A stretch of 64,000 nt of DNA from Lepidostoma basale (GCA_022606425.2 JAHDVF020001364.1:434001-498000); one strand, 5' to 3'; positions 8,882 through 19,936 are shown, counted from the first letter of the stretch. Made by a program: numbers and translations. The notes: generated by a model not told the origin, from the sequence alone.

Positions 8882-11800
8882 ATTGGCGCAGTAAAGATCG
8901 AGGGATATTAAAAGCTTCACGATGGACCAGCCGATCAACATGGAGCATATCCCGTATCTGCAGACGCAGCTGTCCTGCAACGATGATCCCCTCAATCTCA
9001 ACGCCAACTTCCAGAGGAACGTGTACGTCCAGAGGGGGCAGGAAACGTATATCCCCCACAAGCCTCAAGACGCCTACATGACGCAGAAGATTCAGGGCGC
9101 TTATGTGGCCCAGAAAGGCCAGGAGACTTACATAGCGCAAAAGGGACACGTATCTTACGCAATCGCAACCAAGGGACAAGCCTATATAGCCCAAAAGAGT
9201 CAAGATTCGTTTATAAATCAGAAGAATCAGGAGGCTTACATCAATCAAAAGGGCCAAGAGGCGTATCTCAATCAAAAGACGCAAGAAACTTACATCGTTC
9301 CCAAGATACAGGAAACATATCTTATTCCTAAAGGCCAGGAGACCTATTTGATTCCAAAAACGCAAGAATCATACATTATACCGAAGGGTCAGGAGTCTTA
9401 CATTATACCGAAGACGCAGGAATACATCGTGCCGAAAACGCAAGAATCTGCGTATATAACGCAGTATAAAGAAGTCTCGGCAGGCTCGCGTATCTTTTCC
9501 ACGTCGTACATGATACCTAAGCAGCAGGAAGAATACATCCTGGCGAAACCGCAAGAGACTTATCAGATCATTCCGAAATCGCAGGATGCCTATCTCCCGC
9601 CGAAGGAGCAGGAGATCTACATCGTCCCGAAGTCGCAGTCGTACATAATCCCCAAGACGCAAGAGACGTACATCCCGCCGAAGAGCCAAGACGCGTATAT
9701 CATTCCCAAGGCGCAGTCCTACATGGTGCCGAAAGAGCAGGACGCGTACATGACCAAAGTGCAGGAAGCCTACATGCAGAAGGACGCCAACGAGATGATG
9801 CAGAAGGACATCGACGGGTTGTGCAATTACGAGCGCCGCCAGGAGGACTATTATCTCATTCAGGTCACGGTCGCCGAACAGGAGCAGGTGGAAAAGGTAA
9901 TGGAGAAGCAGCCCGAGGATCATCTCAACATACAGCTGGAGGTGCAGCACGGCAAGAAGGTCATGCTCAAAGACGACAACTTGAACCTGGCGCAGCTGTC
10001 CGTCTGCGACAACGATAAAGTCACGCAGACGAAGCCGATCTCCTGCGACGAGTGCACGTACAGCTGCCGCTATCCCAGCTCGCTGAAGAAGCACAAGAAG
10101 AACTGCCACACCAAGGGGAACCTGTTTGCCTGCAAGGTGTGCACCTACACGTGCGGTAAGAAGCGCGACCTCAAGCACCACGAGCTGTCGCACCGGCGCT
10201 GGCGGCGCTACGCCTGCGACCAGTGCGACTACCGCTTCCAGTCGCAGAGCAAGCTGGAGATACACAAGCTCAAGCACACGCGGGCCAAGCCCTTCACGTG
10301 CAACATCTGCTCCCTCCCCTTCCAGAAGCTGGACGAGCTCAAGACCCACAGCCTGCAGCACGCGCAGGGCAAGGAGCTCATCCACTGCGAGGAGTGCGGG
10401 TTCATCTGCTTCCAGCAGTACGAGCTCGACAACCACAGGCCGACGCATGAGCAGGAGAAGAAGTTCCCCTGCACCGTGTGCGGCCTGCGCTTCCGCTACC
10501 AGGTCACGCTCAACGGCCACATGAAGAAGCACGACGAGCGCAAGATATACGGCTGCAACCAGTGCAGCTACACCACCAGCAAGATCTTCTACCTCAAGAA
10601 CCACATGAAGGCGCACGCCTTCGGCAAGAAGCCGGGCGCGCTCGTGCGGCGCAAGAAGACCATTTCCAAGCACGCCACCAAGATCAAGTCCGTGGACCGG
10701 CCCTACGAGTGCGACAAGTGCGGCTTCGCCAGCAAGCGCAAGTTCAACCTGCAGACGCACATGAAGATCCACGACCCGCCCACCGGGGAGATGTTCTTCT
10801 GCGACGAGTGCAACTACAGCTCCCCCAAGGAGAGGAACCTCAAGAAGCATCAGCTGATCCACAAGGACCAGAACAAGCCCATCGTGTGCACGCTCTGCGG
10901 GTACTCCTGCAAGACACCCGCAGTCCTGCGCAAACACAAACTGTCCATACACGACATAGAAGAAGACGAACCCATTGTGGTTTTGAAAGAAACATCGGAA
11001 GAGTACTTCGGCAACAAATCAAACGGACGTATGAAGGTTTCAATCGGGATCCAGACGGACCCGGTTCCCGAGAGTTCCGACGACGACGACGAGAGCGCCA
11101 AGGCCGACGAGGCGGAGGAGAAGCCCGCCAAGAGGACGCGGGCCCCCGGGCCGAGGATAGTGAACTGCGACGAGTGCGCGTACATCTGCCGCTACCCCAG
11201 CACGCTCAAGCGCCACAAGCGCAGCGTGCACACGCGGCAGAACATCTACGGCTGCAAGGTGTGCAACTACACGTGCGGCAAGAAGCGCGACCTCAAGCAC
11301 CATGACCTCATGCACCGCCGGCTGCGCAGGTACGCCTGCGACCAGTGCGACTACCGCTTCCAGTCGCAGAGCAAGCTGGAGATACACAAGCTCAAGCACA
11401 CCCAGGCCAAGCCCTTCTCCTGCAGCGTCTGCGGCATGAGCTTCCCCAAGCTGGCAGAGCTCAAGATGCACAATTACGTCCACGCCCAGGGGAAGCAGAT
11501 CATCTCCTGCGACGAGTGCGGCTTCATCTGCTCGCAGATGTACGAGCTCGAGAACCACAAGCTCGTTCACGCGCACGAGAAGCGCTTCGTATGCCAGGAG
11601 TGCGGCCTGCGGTTCAGCTACCAGGTCACGCTCAACGGACACATGAAAAAACACGCAATGAAAAAGCTGTTCGCCTGCAATCTCTGCAGCTTCGTAGCCA
11701 CTAAAATGTTTTACCTGAAGAAACACGTACAGTCCCATTACGAAGAGAAGAAAACTTCGTGCGATCAGTGCGGTTTCACCCCCAAGAATCCTACAGCGAC

Positions 11801-12554
11801 GGCGTTGAAATTGCACATGCAGACGCACTCTTCGATCAAACCTTTCTCTTGCACGCTCTGCTCGTTTACTTGCAAATCTAAATCTAACCTTCGAACCCAC
11901 GCGAAGAAACACAGCAGGCCACAAGCCGCCGACAAGTGCAACGTCTTCTCGTGCACGCAGTGCAAGTACCAGTCCACGAAATCCAAGAACTTCAAACTGC
12001 ACCTTTTGATCCACCGCGAGGACGAGCCGTTCGCGTGCAACGAGTGCGGCTACACATGCAAGCTGCCGAGCTATCTCAAGTCGCACAAGCTGACGCACGC
12101 GGCCGTGAAGCCGTTCCCCTGCGACGAGTGCACCAAGAGCTACCGCACGGCCTTCGACCTCAAAGTCCACAAGATGATCCACCGGCCGGATCCGTTTGCC
12201 TGCGACGAATGCGACTTCAACACCAACTGCTTCACGAACCTGTACAAGCACAAGAAATCGCACGTCGCCGCAGCCAAGAGCCACAAGTTGGACATACAGC
12301 AGATTGAGATACAGGTGGATGAATACAAGCAGCATATTCAGCCGCTTCCGGCCGAGCATGAGATGCAGGACGCTCTCCGGTCGGAGCATATCCACGAGGA
12401 GCATTTGCCCGAGCATCTGCAGGTCGGGCATCTTCAGCCGCAGCATCTTCAGGCCGAGCACCTGGAGCACTTGGACACCGGGATGTTGCAAGTCCACACG
12501 ATCTCCGATGGATCGCTTCAGTTGCAATCTCTGACGGGGGCCCTGTTGCATTGA
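8882..12554 (+). CDS. 23-finger C2H2 zinc-finger protein with N-terminal nine-residue repeats
   Basis: A splice acceptor (TTTCAG, ending 8881) leads into one exon. The coding region starts at ATG 8922; an in-frame TAA at 8892 makes this the first usable start in the exon. It encodes 1,210 residues. Residues 31-287 are about 26 units of nine residues, consensus Q-[ED]-x-Y-[IL]-[IV]-P-K-x. From residue 375 there are 23 C2H2 fingers: 1-10, an acidic linker with an SSDDDDES stretch at about 685-746, then 11-23. Fingers 1-7 are closely repeated as 11-17, and 8-10 more loosely as 19-21. The C-terminal 90 residues are rich in H, E, Q and L. It is probably a nuclear DNA- or RNA-binding protein; targets are unknown and I do not recognise an orthologue. 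The finger region is much more GC-rich than its surroundings. ATTAAA sites at 12577 and 12642 could serve polyadenylation. At least one 5' noncoding exon must exist upstream. Confidence 0.93.
9012..9782 (+). repeat. 27-base coding repeat array
   Basis: In-frame tandem repeats inside the zinc-finger gene; each unit encodes Q-E-T-Y-I-I-P-K-G or a variant. One unit cluster is interrupted at residues about 180-195. Codon use varies between units, so the array is old rather than a recent slippage product. Confidence 0.9.
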
Positions 12555-12599
12555 TGACGAGTCCTAGACATTTTACATTAAAATTGTCTGTATATTGCA

Positions 12600-13030
12600 T
12601 TCGTTGGTTATTGTATCTCGAACAATGATGTAAAACTACATATTAAATAATTAATACAAATGATAATGTCTGTTTTATTATAATTTATGCGAATGACACG
12701 TTTTGCAATTCTAACGCATTATCAAATGTCAACATTTGATAATACCTTGCAATTCTAAGGCATTATCAAATGTCAACATTTGATAATACCTCAAATGTCA
12801 ACATTTGATAATACCTTAGACAGGAGAAACGTGTCATTCCCATAAATCACAATAAAACTTCTAGAAAACAGACGTTTTCATTCGTATTAAGCATTTGTTA
12901 GTGTTTTTATTGTTTATTTATTGTTTCTTGAACAATGATGTAAAACTACATATTGAATAATTAATACGAAACATCTGTTTTGTAGAAGTTTTATTATATT
13001 TGATGGGAATCCCTTGCTAGGGCATTATCG
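12600..13030. repeat. Nested direct and inverted repeats with palindromes
   Basis: The sequence around 12608-12682 recurs directly at 12921-12990. Within 12715-12815 the palindrome ATTATCAAATG-TCAA-CATTTGATAAT occurs twice complete and once partly. The segment 12835-12895 has an inverted partner at 12945-13010. Related stretches occur at 13440-13490 and 22505-22590. It is probably a foldback-type MITE family downstream of, or within, the 3' UTR of the 23-finger gene. Confidence 0.6.
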
Positions 13031-13059
13031 AATGTTTTTTTACTAACAATATCAACATT

Positions 13060-13405
13060 CCGTTCACGATGGAGTTCTGGTTCCAAGTCTTATGAATCAA
13101 GAATAAGCGAAGCATGAAACTGGCAGGAGTAGGATGAGAGAAGAATAAATGTAAAATGATGCAATGTATGTATTATGAACAAAATTGTTCTCAGAAATAG
13201 AGGAAGACCGAGAAAAACGTGGCACGATCAAATAAAACGAATGTCGGCCATGTGAGGAGTCAGAGAAATCGACGCGCAAACATGACACGATGTATGAATG
13301 TTGAAGCAAATTGAGAAATATGTCAGGAAAGAAAAGTGTGGCAGTCCATTCTTTCTGCCTACCCCTTCGGGGAGACGGCGTGATGGTTAGTTAGTTAGTT
13401 AGTTG
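13060..13405 (+). mobile_element. RTE-like group A LINE fragment, heavily deleted
   Basis: Pieces of group A in order (start of the GVL region, KKDESRINA region, KTWHD, CMNVE, GETA end) with large internal gaps, ending in (GTTA)n at 13386-13402. Confidence 0.8.
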
Positions 13406-13831
13406 TTTGTTTCAAAACCACAAGTCAAGTTCCAAGAAACAAATCATTCCCATAAAATATAATAAAACGCGTAGAAAACAGATGTATTAATGTTTTATTT
13501 TATATTATTATATGTTTTTATCTGTAAACCAGAAGTGATCTGCTATGCTGAAAATGCTTATAAAAAAAATAGTGTATATTTGATATTCAAATTCTCCGTA
13601 GAAATTTATTTTATATAGTTTTTAATAAAAAATATATTAAGTTTATATTATTTTATTGTTTTATTCTGAAACACAATAACGTACGTTGTTGATATTCTTA
13701 GTTATGTGACGTGTTTCGCTTTGCTAGGGCGCTATCAAGCGCACGATGGTGCCGGAACAAGCGGACATATTATCGATTCGAATCTTTTCAAAACGTACGT
13801 TGTTCAAAATATTAATGTTAATTTTTGTATA
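13406..13831. other. AT-rich, repeat fragments only
   Basis: 13440-13490 and 13700-13750 resemble parts of the 12600-13030 repeat. Nothing else is recognisable. Confidence 0.35.
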
Positions 13832-13991
13832 TACAGTAGAACGTCGTTTATCCGGACGTCAATTAACCGGAACGTTAGTTATCCGGACAAGCCGAGCTGA
13901 TAAAGCGCATAAAAAGACTAGGAAATCTTGTTAAATAAAATCTCTGATACTTTTTCCAGTACTTTAGAGTAATGCTAGCCTTTTTATGTAT

Positions 13992-14130
13992 AGGATGTTT
14001 TTTTAGAGGTTTGATTTTTAAACTGGCAACATTGTTTCTACAGACTGTCAATTTGACAGTTGTCAGTTGATTTGTAGTCGGTACGTTTTGCCATTTCAGT
14101 TGCTTAATAAAGGTGTCAAAAACTAAAAAA
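13992..14130 (+). mobile_element. Mariner-like element terminal fragment
   Basis: Shares TTTTTTTAGAGGT, AACTGGCAACATTGTTTC and the TGACAGTTG region with the inverted pair at 19937-20540. Only one end is present. Confidence 0.55.
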
Positions 14131-14139
14131 AAGAGAATT

Positions 14140-14840
14140 CTTTACGACTCTTTCATTATTTTGTTCATAACACTTCCATTCGCACCGCCTTCACTTTTTA
14201 TATTTTCATTCGACACTATCATACACAGAGTACACACAGTATCACTGGCAAAAGAAGGATGAAAGTAGAATAAATGCGGTAGAAATGAGATCTCTAAGAG
14301 GAATGTGTGCAAATCTGTGTATGATAGAGTGACACATGCAAGTATAAGAAGTGAATGTGGTGCGAATGAAAGTGTTATGAACAAAATAAGAAAAGGGTCA
14401 TTAAGATGGTTTGGACACATGGAAAGAATGAGTGAAGACAGAATGGTAAAGAAGTTATTTGTAAACGGCGTGAACGGAGCTAGAAATAGAGGAAGGCCGA
14501 GGAAAACGTGGCACGAACAAATCAATCAAATATTGAATGTCGGTCACGTGAGGAGTCGGAGAAATCGACGTGCGTACATGACAAGATGTATTAATGTAGA
14601 GGAAGCGAGAGAAGTATGTCAGGACAGAACAGTGTGGCGTTCCATTCTTTCTGCCTACCCCTCTGGGGAGACGGCGTGATGGTTAGTTAGTTAGTTTTTT
14701 TTTTCATGTACAGATTTACCACACATTCGTCTTAGAATCTCACTTCTACTGCATTTATTCTACTTTCATCCTTCTTTAATCCAGTTCCATGCTTCACTTT
14801 CATACATAAGGATCGGCACAAAACACCATTGTGCACTGAG
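14140..14840 (+). mobile_element. RTE-like group A LINE, three pieces in mixed orientation
   Basis: 14140-14240 is on the minus strand; 14245-14700 is on the plus strand, with an open frame 14305-14679 encoding MCKSVYDRVTHASIRSECG, SLRWFGHMERMSEDRMVKK and the GETA stop followed by (GTTA)n; 14715-14840 is minus again. They may be separate insertions or one rearranged copy. The call is by motif match to the other group A copies. Confidence 0.8.
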
Positions 14841-15282
14841 ACTTTTTGATTATCCGGAATTAGTCCGAATTAACGAAGTTCTACTGCAATAGAAATAAAA
14901 TTAAAACCCTTTATAATTCAATTTAGTTTTATTATTTTTGATTTTTAGCTTCGAGCTGTTTCGGTAGCTCGTACCAGAAGCTAGCAGCGAGCTTCCGAAA
15001 CTGGTCAAAGCAAAAAATCAGGTGGACAATTATTAATAATGAATACAAAAAAATTTTGATACAAAATTTCTTTATTATGACGAATTTTGAATTAAAACAC
15101 TGTTTTTACCACTTTTGAGTTTATTTTTCTCGACGTGTTTCGAAGGCTTTCACCTTCATCATCGGGAGAAGAATATAAACTAACCAAAATGATTACAAAC
15201 TGAGTGCAAGAAACTAGAATTATATATAACATGTGTTAGTTAACTTGGCTAGTACTAGGGAGATAACAATAGACATATCAAT

Positions 15283-15497
15283 CAGTGGCGGTACTCCCAT
15301 AGAAGCCCAGAAGCCCGGCTTGCGTAAGAAATTTTGAATCAAAACCCCCAAATCTAAGTTATCATGCCCCCGCATAAACCAACAACCCACCAAATCACCT
15401 TCCAACAATGTTCCCATCAGACGTAAGAGGAAAAGCCCACAAGAGCTGAACCTCTGTAAGCCAGAAGAGGTTTTGATTCAAAATTTCTTACGCACTG
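15283..15497. mobile_element. hAT-type MITE, copy 1, 8-base target duplication
   Basis: Starts CAGTGGCGGTACTCC and ends CTG. It is flanked on both sides by the identical octamer ATATCAAT (15275-15282 and 15498-15505), the size expected of hAT elements. The right terminal repeat is shortened relative to the copy at 20686-20935. Confidence 0.85.
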
Positions 15498-15619
15498 ATA
15501 TCAATGGCTTAAATTTTGAAAGGATTTTTAGATGGAAGTATTGAGTTGAGGGTGTTTTATTGCTCTAAGGCTATTGATTACGTAAGGGGCAGTTTATATT
15601 TTAAAACCCATCTCCCTAG

Positions 15620-15965
15620 TACTTATTCTTCTTCAAGTGCCCTGTCAGGTTCCCTCAACGTTGGCGATCACCTCGGCCAACCTGTCCCTGTCCTACGCCG
15701 CTCGGAACAGCTCCTCCATACTTCGGATGCCGGTCCACTCCCTCACGTTTCGCAGCCAGGACATTTGTCTCCTTCCGGGCCGTCAGCGTCCCTCAATTTT
15801 CCCCTCCAATATCAGTTGGAGAAGGTGGCACTTTTCCCCACGCAGTATATATGACCCAGATGTGAGATCTTTTAAACCTTGATAGTAGATAACAGTTCCC
15901 TGTCAACTCTAGCTCGCCTCAGGACTTCGGTATTGGTAACCATGTCTGTCCAGGGAACTCTGAGC
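15620..15965 (-). mobile_element. RTE-like group G LINE fragment
   Basis: In complement it encodes remnants of the group seen at 33660-33925 and 48390-48870: GHVLRGEKY-like, EGRRG and a REWTGI..EELFRAA-like stretch, all frameshifted. Confidence 0.65.
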
Positions 15966-16234
15966 ATTCGGCCATGGAGCCAAGTTAACTAACACATATT
16001 ATATATAATTCTAGGTTCTTGCACTCAATTTGTAATCATTTTGGTTAGTTTACATCGTTCTCCCGATGATGAAGGTGTAAGCCTTGAAACATGTCGAGAA
16101 AAATAAACTGAAAAGTAGAAAAAACAGTGTTTTAATTCATAAAAATTCGTCATTATGGATTTCCACAGTGTTAACGCCTGAAGTTTATCTAAAACTTTAT
16201 TATTATGTATTTAGTGTGCTTTTTTTAGGATGTA

Positions 16235-16600
16235 CGAGAATAAAAGCAGTAGAAATGATATTTCTAAGATGAATGTGTGATACTCTGTGTATGATAGAGT
16301 GTCGAATGAAAATATAAGAAGTGAATGCGGTGCGAATGATGGTGTTATGAACAAAATAATGAAAGGATCATTAAGAAGGTTTGGACATATGGAAAGAAAG
16401 CATATGTTAATGATGTAAATTGAATCAGAAATAGAATCGGAAGACCGAGGAAAACGTGGCACGATCAAATAAATCAAATATTGAATGTCGGCCATGTGAG
16501 GAGTCAGAGAAATCGAAGCGCGTGCATGACAATGAATGTTGAGGAAGCGCTTTCGATTCTTTCTGCCTACCCCTTCGGAGAGGCATGATGGTTAGTTAGT
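16235..16600 (+). mobile_element. RTE-like group A LINE fragment
   Basis: Remnants of YSVYDRVSNENIRSECG, the KGSLRRFGHME region and the KTWHDQINQILNVGHV region, with a shortened 3' end and a GTTA tail at about 16590. It lies in the interruption of the right arm of the inverted-repeat element. Confidence 0.75.
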
Positions 16601-16699
16601 GTGTGTTGAAACCGGTCGCACATAAACACAAGTGGAAGCACACTAAATACATAACAATAAAGAAATTTTGTATCAAAATTTTTTTGTTTTCATTATTTA

Positions 16700-17034
16700 A
16701 AATGAACCTCTACCAAGAAATTTCAATTAAAAACATTGATTATTTGAATGACAGTATTATGAAGGATTTCATTATTATTTAACATTAATATTCTAAGGAC
16801 AAACCAATGCCATAACTGGTCCAATTTAATTTTTTTTAAATAAAACAATAAAATTATAAAAACTTAATTTAAAAAAATTATGATAAGTAATAATTTTTTT
16901 AACCTCAGTAGTAAAATGAAGACTACAGGGGAAAAACAAGGAATGTCAGTAGAAGGTTAATTTGAATAAATTGAGAATATATCTAGGCAACCTACAAGAT
17001 GTAAGCTGACTGTTGATGATATACCTGTGGAGCA
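16700..17034. other. AT-rich, nothing recognised
   Basis: No coding character and no repeat shared with the rest of the window that I could see. Confidence 0.4.
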
Positions 17035-17310
17035 GGCGATGAGTTTCAGGTATTTGGGAGTGGAGATCTGCAGCCAAAGTGACCTTTATACCGAAGTACG
17101 TGAACAAGTCAGTAAAGCCTCTGCCGTGTCAGGATGCCTGAAGAATCTGGTCTGGAAGAACAAGCACATGCGTATCGACAGCAAGATCAGAATCTATAAA
17201 ACATGACGTACGCTGTAGAGACGCGGGCTGACACTGTGCGAACCAAGGGACTACTAAGAACATCGGAGATGAAGGTCCTAAGATCAATTACTGGAAAAAC
17301 CCTCCGAGGA
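17035..17310 (+). mobile_element. RTE-like group D LINE fragment
   Basis: Frames encode FRYLGVEICSQSD, SAVSGCLKNLVWKNKHMR and TSEMKVLRSITGKTLRG. It matches 31742-32215 but breaks off after the KTLR motif. Confidence 0.75.
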
Positions 17311-17389
17311 GTTATCACACGGTGTTACCTAAAAACACATCAAACGTATTGCTGCCAACCGTGAAAATCTACGCAATTACCATTTATTT

Positions 17390-17482
17390 TGTTTCCAGCT
17401 CCAACTCTTCTTTTGATATCTTTCTCCATTTCTCTTGTAAACATGCTTCCCAGATAAATAAATTCGATAACTTGCTCTATAT
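17390..17482 (-). mobile_element. RTE-like group A LINE scrap
   Basis: The complement encodes the EFIYLGSMFTREMEKDI-like start of the group A C-terminal region. About 90 bases survive. Confidence 0.6.
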
Positions 17483-17774
17483 AATAATGTGAACATTCTA
17501 AAATCTCTGTATTAGGTTTTTATCTCGTTTAGTTCTAAGAAAGAGCCATGTATTGTTTAATGAATATATCCTATAGTGTTAGAAATCTGCTTAGCGTAAA
17601 TAAATTTTATTCCACACAATACAAATGACGAAATATAGCTATGATATGTGTAACCGCCTTTAATTTAAAGCCCTGATTGATAATGTTTTAATAAAATAAT
17701 GTCTTAATAACTATAGGGGTCTTCAATAAGGACGCTCCATTTTCCATCCATATGTCGTTTAATGCAAAATTTGA

Positions 17775-18057
17775 GACTTGTGGCTTAATGATATGGAGTC
17801 CTCACGAGGCGAGATATTCCATTACGCTGGAGAGGGTTCAGAAAAAAATTCTGTGTATCTCTACATGAGGGAGTATGGTAGTTATCCGTGGCTCTATCCC
17901 ACGGCATTTCTGTTAGGAATGCTTGGAACCATTTCTTTACAGCTTCGAAGAGATGGGCATCTCATTAACCATTTATTTAAATTAATCAGGGGATATTTCG
18001 AGAACTTGGCCGTGCTAGAGGGTGTTGGTCTTTTTGTCCCTGATAGATTTCTCCGAC
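17775..18057 (+). mobile_element. Jockey-like RT C-terminal fragment
   Basis: Encodes WSPHEA-like, LYMREYGSYPWLYPTAFLL, LQLRRDGHLI and FENLAVLEGVGLFVPDRFL, matching the end of jockey-like copies at 53660-54280. It joins group C sequence at 18058. Confidence 0.75.
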
Positions 18058-18195
18058 GTCCCATGTTATTTTGCTCCCGAGGTAGACAAACTCCTTGGTG
18101 TTCTTTAATGGAACTCCTGACATCACTACTCTCATCTGATGTTGCGTTCGGCCTACAGTCAGCAGCTTTGTTTTGTCTTTATTTATCTTTATTTA
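18058..18195 (-). mobile_element. RTE-like group C LINE scrap
   Basis: Nearly the same as 28735-28865: in complement it encodes the region running up to SGVPLKNTKEFVYLGSKITW. Confidence 0.7.
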
Positions 18196-18945
18196 TTTTA
18201 CTCCACGTATCCACCGTTTAATTTGTTTAAAAAGTGAGTGTTGTGTACAAAGTATATTAAAAAAGAAAAATATAATGTTGGAAGAGTTTAGAAGAGGCCT
18301 GTGGAGCAGTGGAGAAAAATTATCTGAAAAGAAAAAGATGAAGGAAAAAAGTTTATTTTTATAAACACGTTTACTTGTAAAATAATTTGTTCTTTACACA
18401 TTTAAAATTAAAAAATACTTTATCTCAGCATGGAACAAAACATATATAATATACACTTCCTTAAATATTATACATAAAAAATATGATATAATTAAAATCT
18501 TTGATAGATGGGACATTTGCATTTAAAACAGTTTTTAAAAACTTGTTTTGAAATCAATGATTCTTTAAATGCCCCAGAGACAATCAATAAAACCATAGAC
18601 TCTAATTTCTAGTCATTCTTACTTATCCATAAATGGTAAAATTAAATTATTATCGTATCAAGAGTATTATATTTCACTGTGACATGAGTGTCATCACTTA
18701 TATCAGGTTGAAAGTAAAATTATTTGTAAGCCGATGAGGTGAGATCTATAACCTCAAAAGTCACAAATTTTTAACACGACAAAAATCTCAAAAAAATATG
18801 TTACATTTGACTTCATTTTGTGTATAAATAAAAATACTTTAAATTTTGATCAACCAGAAGATTAACAGCGTCACAAATTTAAACACTTAATGAATTGATA
18901 CACTTTTTTTCCACTTCTGAGTTTATTTTTCTTGACATGTTTTAA
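18196..18945. other. AT-rich spacer
   Basis: No gene seen. 18880-18955 is related to the arms of the inverted-repeat element at 15036-16698. Confidence 0.4.
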
Positions 18946-18954
18946 GTATTATAC

Positions 18955-19575
18955 CTGAGTGTCAACAAATGACTCCACCCCAATCTTGCTCCACGGTGTC
19001 CCCCTTGTGACCACGACCAGCTTCTGCTACTTCGGTAGTATGATAGCAGGCTCGGGAGGTACGGAGGAAGATGTAGCCAGCAGACTCAACAAGGCAAGGG
19101 GAGCTTTCGCTATGCTTCGCCCTGTATGGCGCTCCGGTATCATTTCGAGAAAGCTCAAGCTCCAAATATTCAGCAGTAGCCTTTAAAGCGTACTGCTGTA
19201 CGGATGTGAGACTTGGAAGTCTACCGCGGACGTTATTGGTAAACTCCAGGTGTTTATAAATAAGTGCTTTCGCTCAATATTCAAAATCTATTGGCCCCAA
19301 ACAGTGTCAAATGCCATTCTCTGGACCATGGCAGGCGAAAAGCCAATTAGAGAACAAGTCGCTAGATGCAAATGGCAGTGAATCGGTCACACTCTGAGAT
19401 GGAACCCAGCCTGCATCGCTCAGGGTGCACTAGACTGGTCCCCTATGGAGAAGAGGTTAAGGCAGCAGGCCTCACTTGGGATGATGTTAGGCATCAGGCA
19501 TGCGATAGAGTCGGGTGGAGAAGGTTCCTTGAGGCCCTATGCACCACGGAGGTTTGACAGGATAAAAAGAAGACG
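18955..19575 (+). mobile_element. RTE-like group E LINE fragment
   Basis: Frames at 18959-19186 and 19366-19557 encode FCYFGSMIAGSGGTEEDVASR, the AGEKPIREQVAR region and GLTWDDVRHQACDRVGWRRF ending LEALCTTEV. Stops and frame changes occur between them. Confidence 0.8.
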
Positions 19576-19579
19576 AAGA

Positions 19580-19935
19580 ACTAACTAACCATCATGCTGT
19601 CTCTTCGGAGGGGTATACTTTTCTCGCTTCCTCAACATTCATACATTGTGTCGACCTACATTTAATATTTGATTGATTTAATCGTGCCACATTTTTCTCA
19701 GCCTACCTCTATTTCTAGCTCCGTTCACGTCGTTTACATATACCTACTTCGCCATTCTGTCTTCACTCATTCTTTCCATATGTCTAAACCGTCTTAACGA
19801 CTCTTTCATTATTTTGTTCATAACACTTTCATTCGTACCGCATTCACTTCTTATATTTGCATTTGACACTCTATCATATACAGATTTAACATACAATTGT
19901 TTTACAGATCTCATTTCTACTGCGTTTATCCTAGT
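19580..19935 (-). mobile_element. RTE-like group A LINE fragment
   Basis: The complement of the (GTTA)n tail at 19582-19592 is followed by the GETA end and by pieces of RWFGHMERM and the SVYDRVSNANIRSECG region. A deletion removes part of the CMNVEEAR region. Confidence 0.8.
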
Positions 19936-19936
19936 G

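Larger units (their letters stand above)
13834..14886. mobile_element. Pogo/Tigger-like element with nested insertions
   Basis: The left end CAGTAGAACGTCGTTTATCC and the right end, read in complement as CAGTAGAACTTCGTTAATTC, are imperfect terminal inverted repeats with internal 'ATCCGGA' repeats typical of pogo-like elements. The left flank is TA; the right flank is CA, one change from the expected TA duplication. The interior is filled by a mariner-like fragment (13990-14130) and group A LINE pieces (14140-14840). No pogo transposase is visible. Confidence 0.6.
15036..16698. mobile_element. Long inverted-repeat element with nested insertions
   Basis: The left arm 15036-15250 is repeated in inverse orientation at 15978-16158 and, after an interruption at 16159-16650, at 16651-16698. 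The arms contain a motif resembling a hammerhead-ribozyme core (15129-15167 minus, 16060-16099 plus). The interior holds a hAT-type MITE (15283-15497) and a group G LINE fragment (15620-15965). No transposase is visible. It may be a foldback element or two inverted copies of a terminal repeat. A related stub lies at 18880-18955. Confidence 0.6.

Noticed and set aside
9369..10952. 527-codon open frame opposite the 23-finger gene
   Set aside because: It is the antisense shadow of a GC-rich, repetitive zinc-finger region; it has no domain and the low-complexity L/V/R content expected of a mirror frame. The same holds for 11040-12551 (-) and 10478-11305 (+).
12670..12840. CRISPR-like array of palindromic repeats
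   Set aside because: Repeats are spaced irregularly, there are no unique spacers, and the genome is eukaryotic; it fits a foldback or MITE-type repeat.
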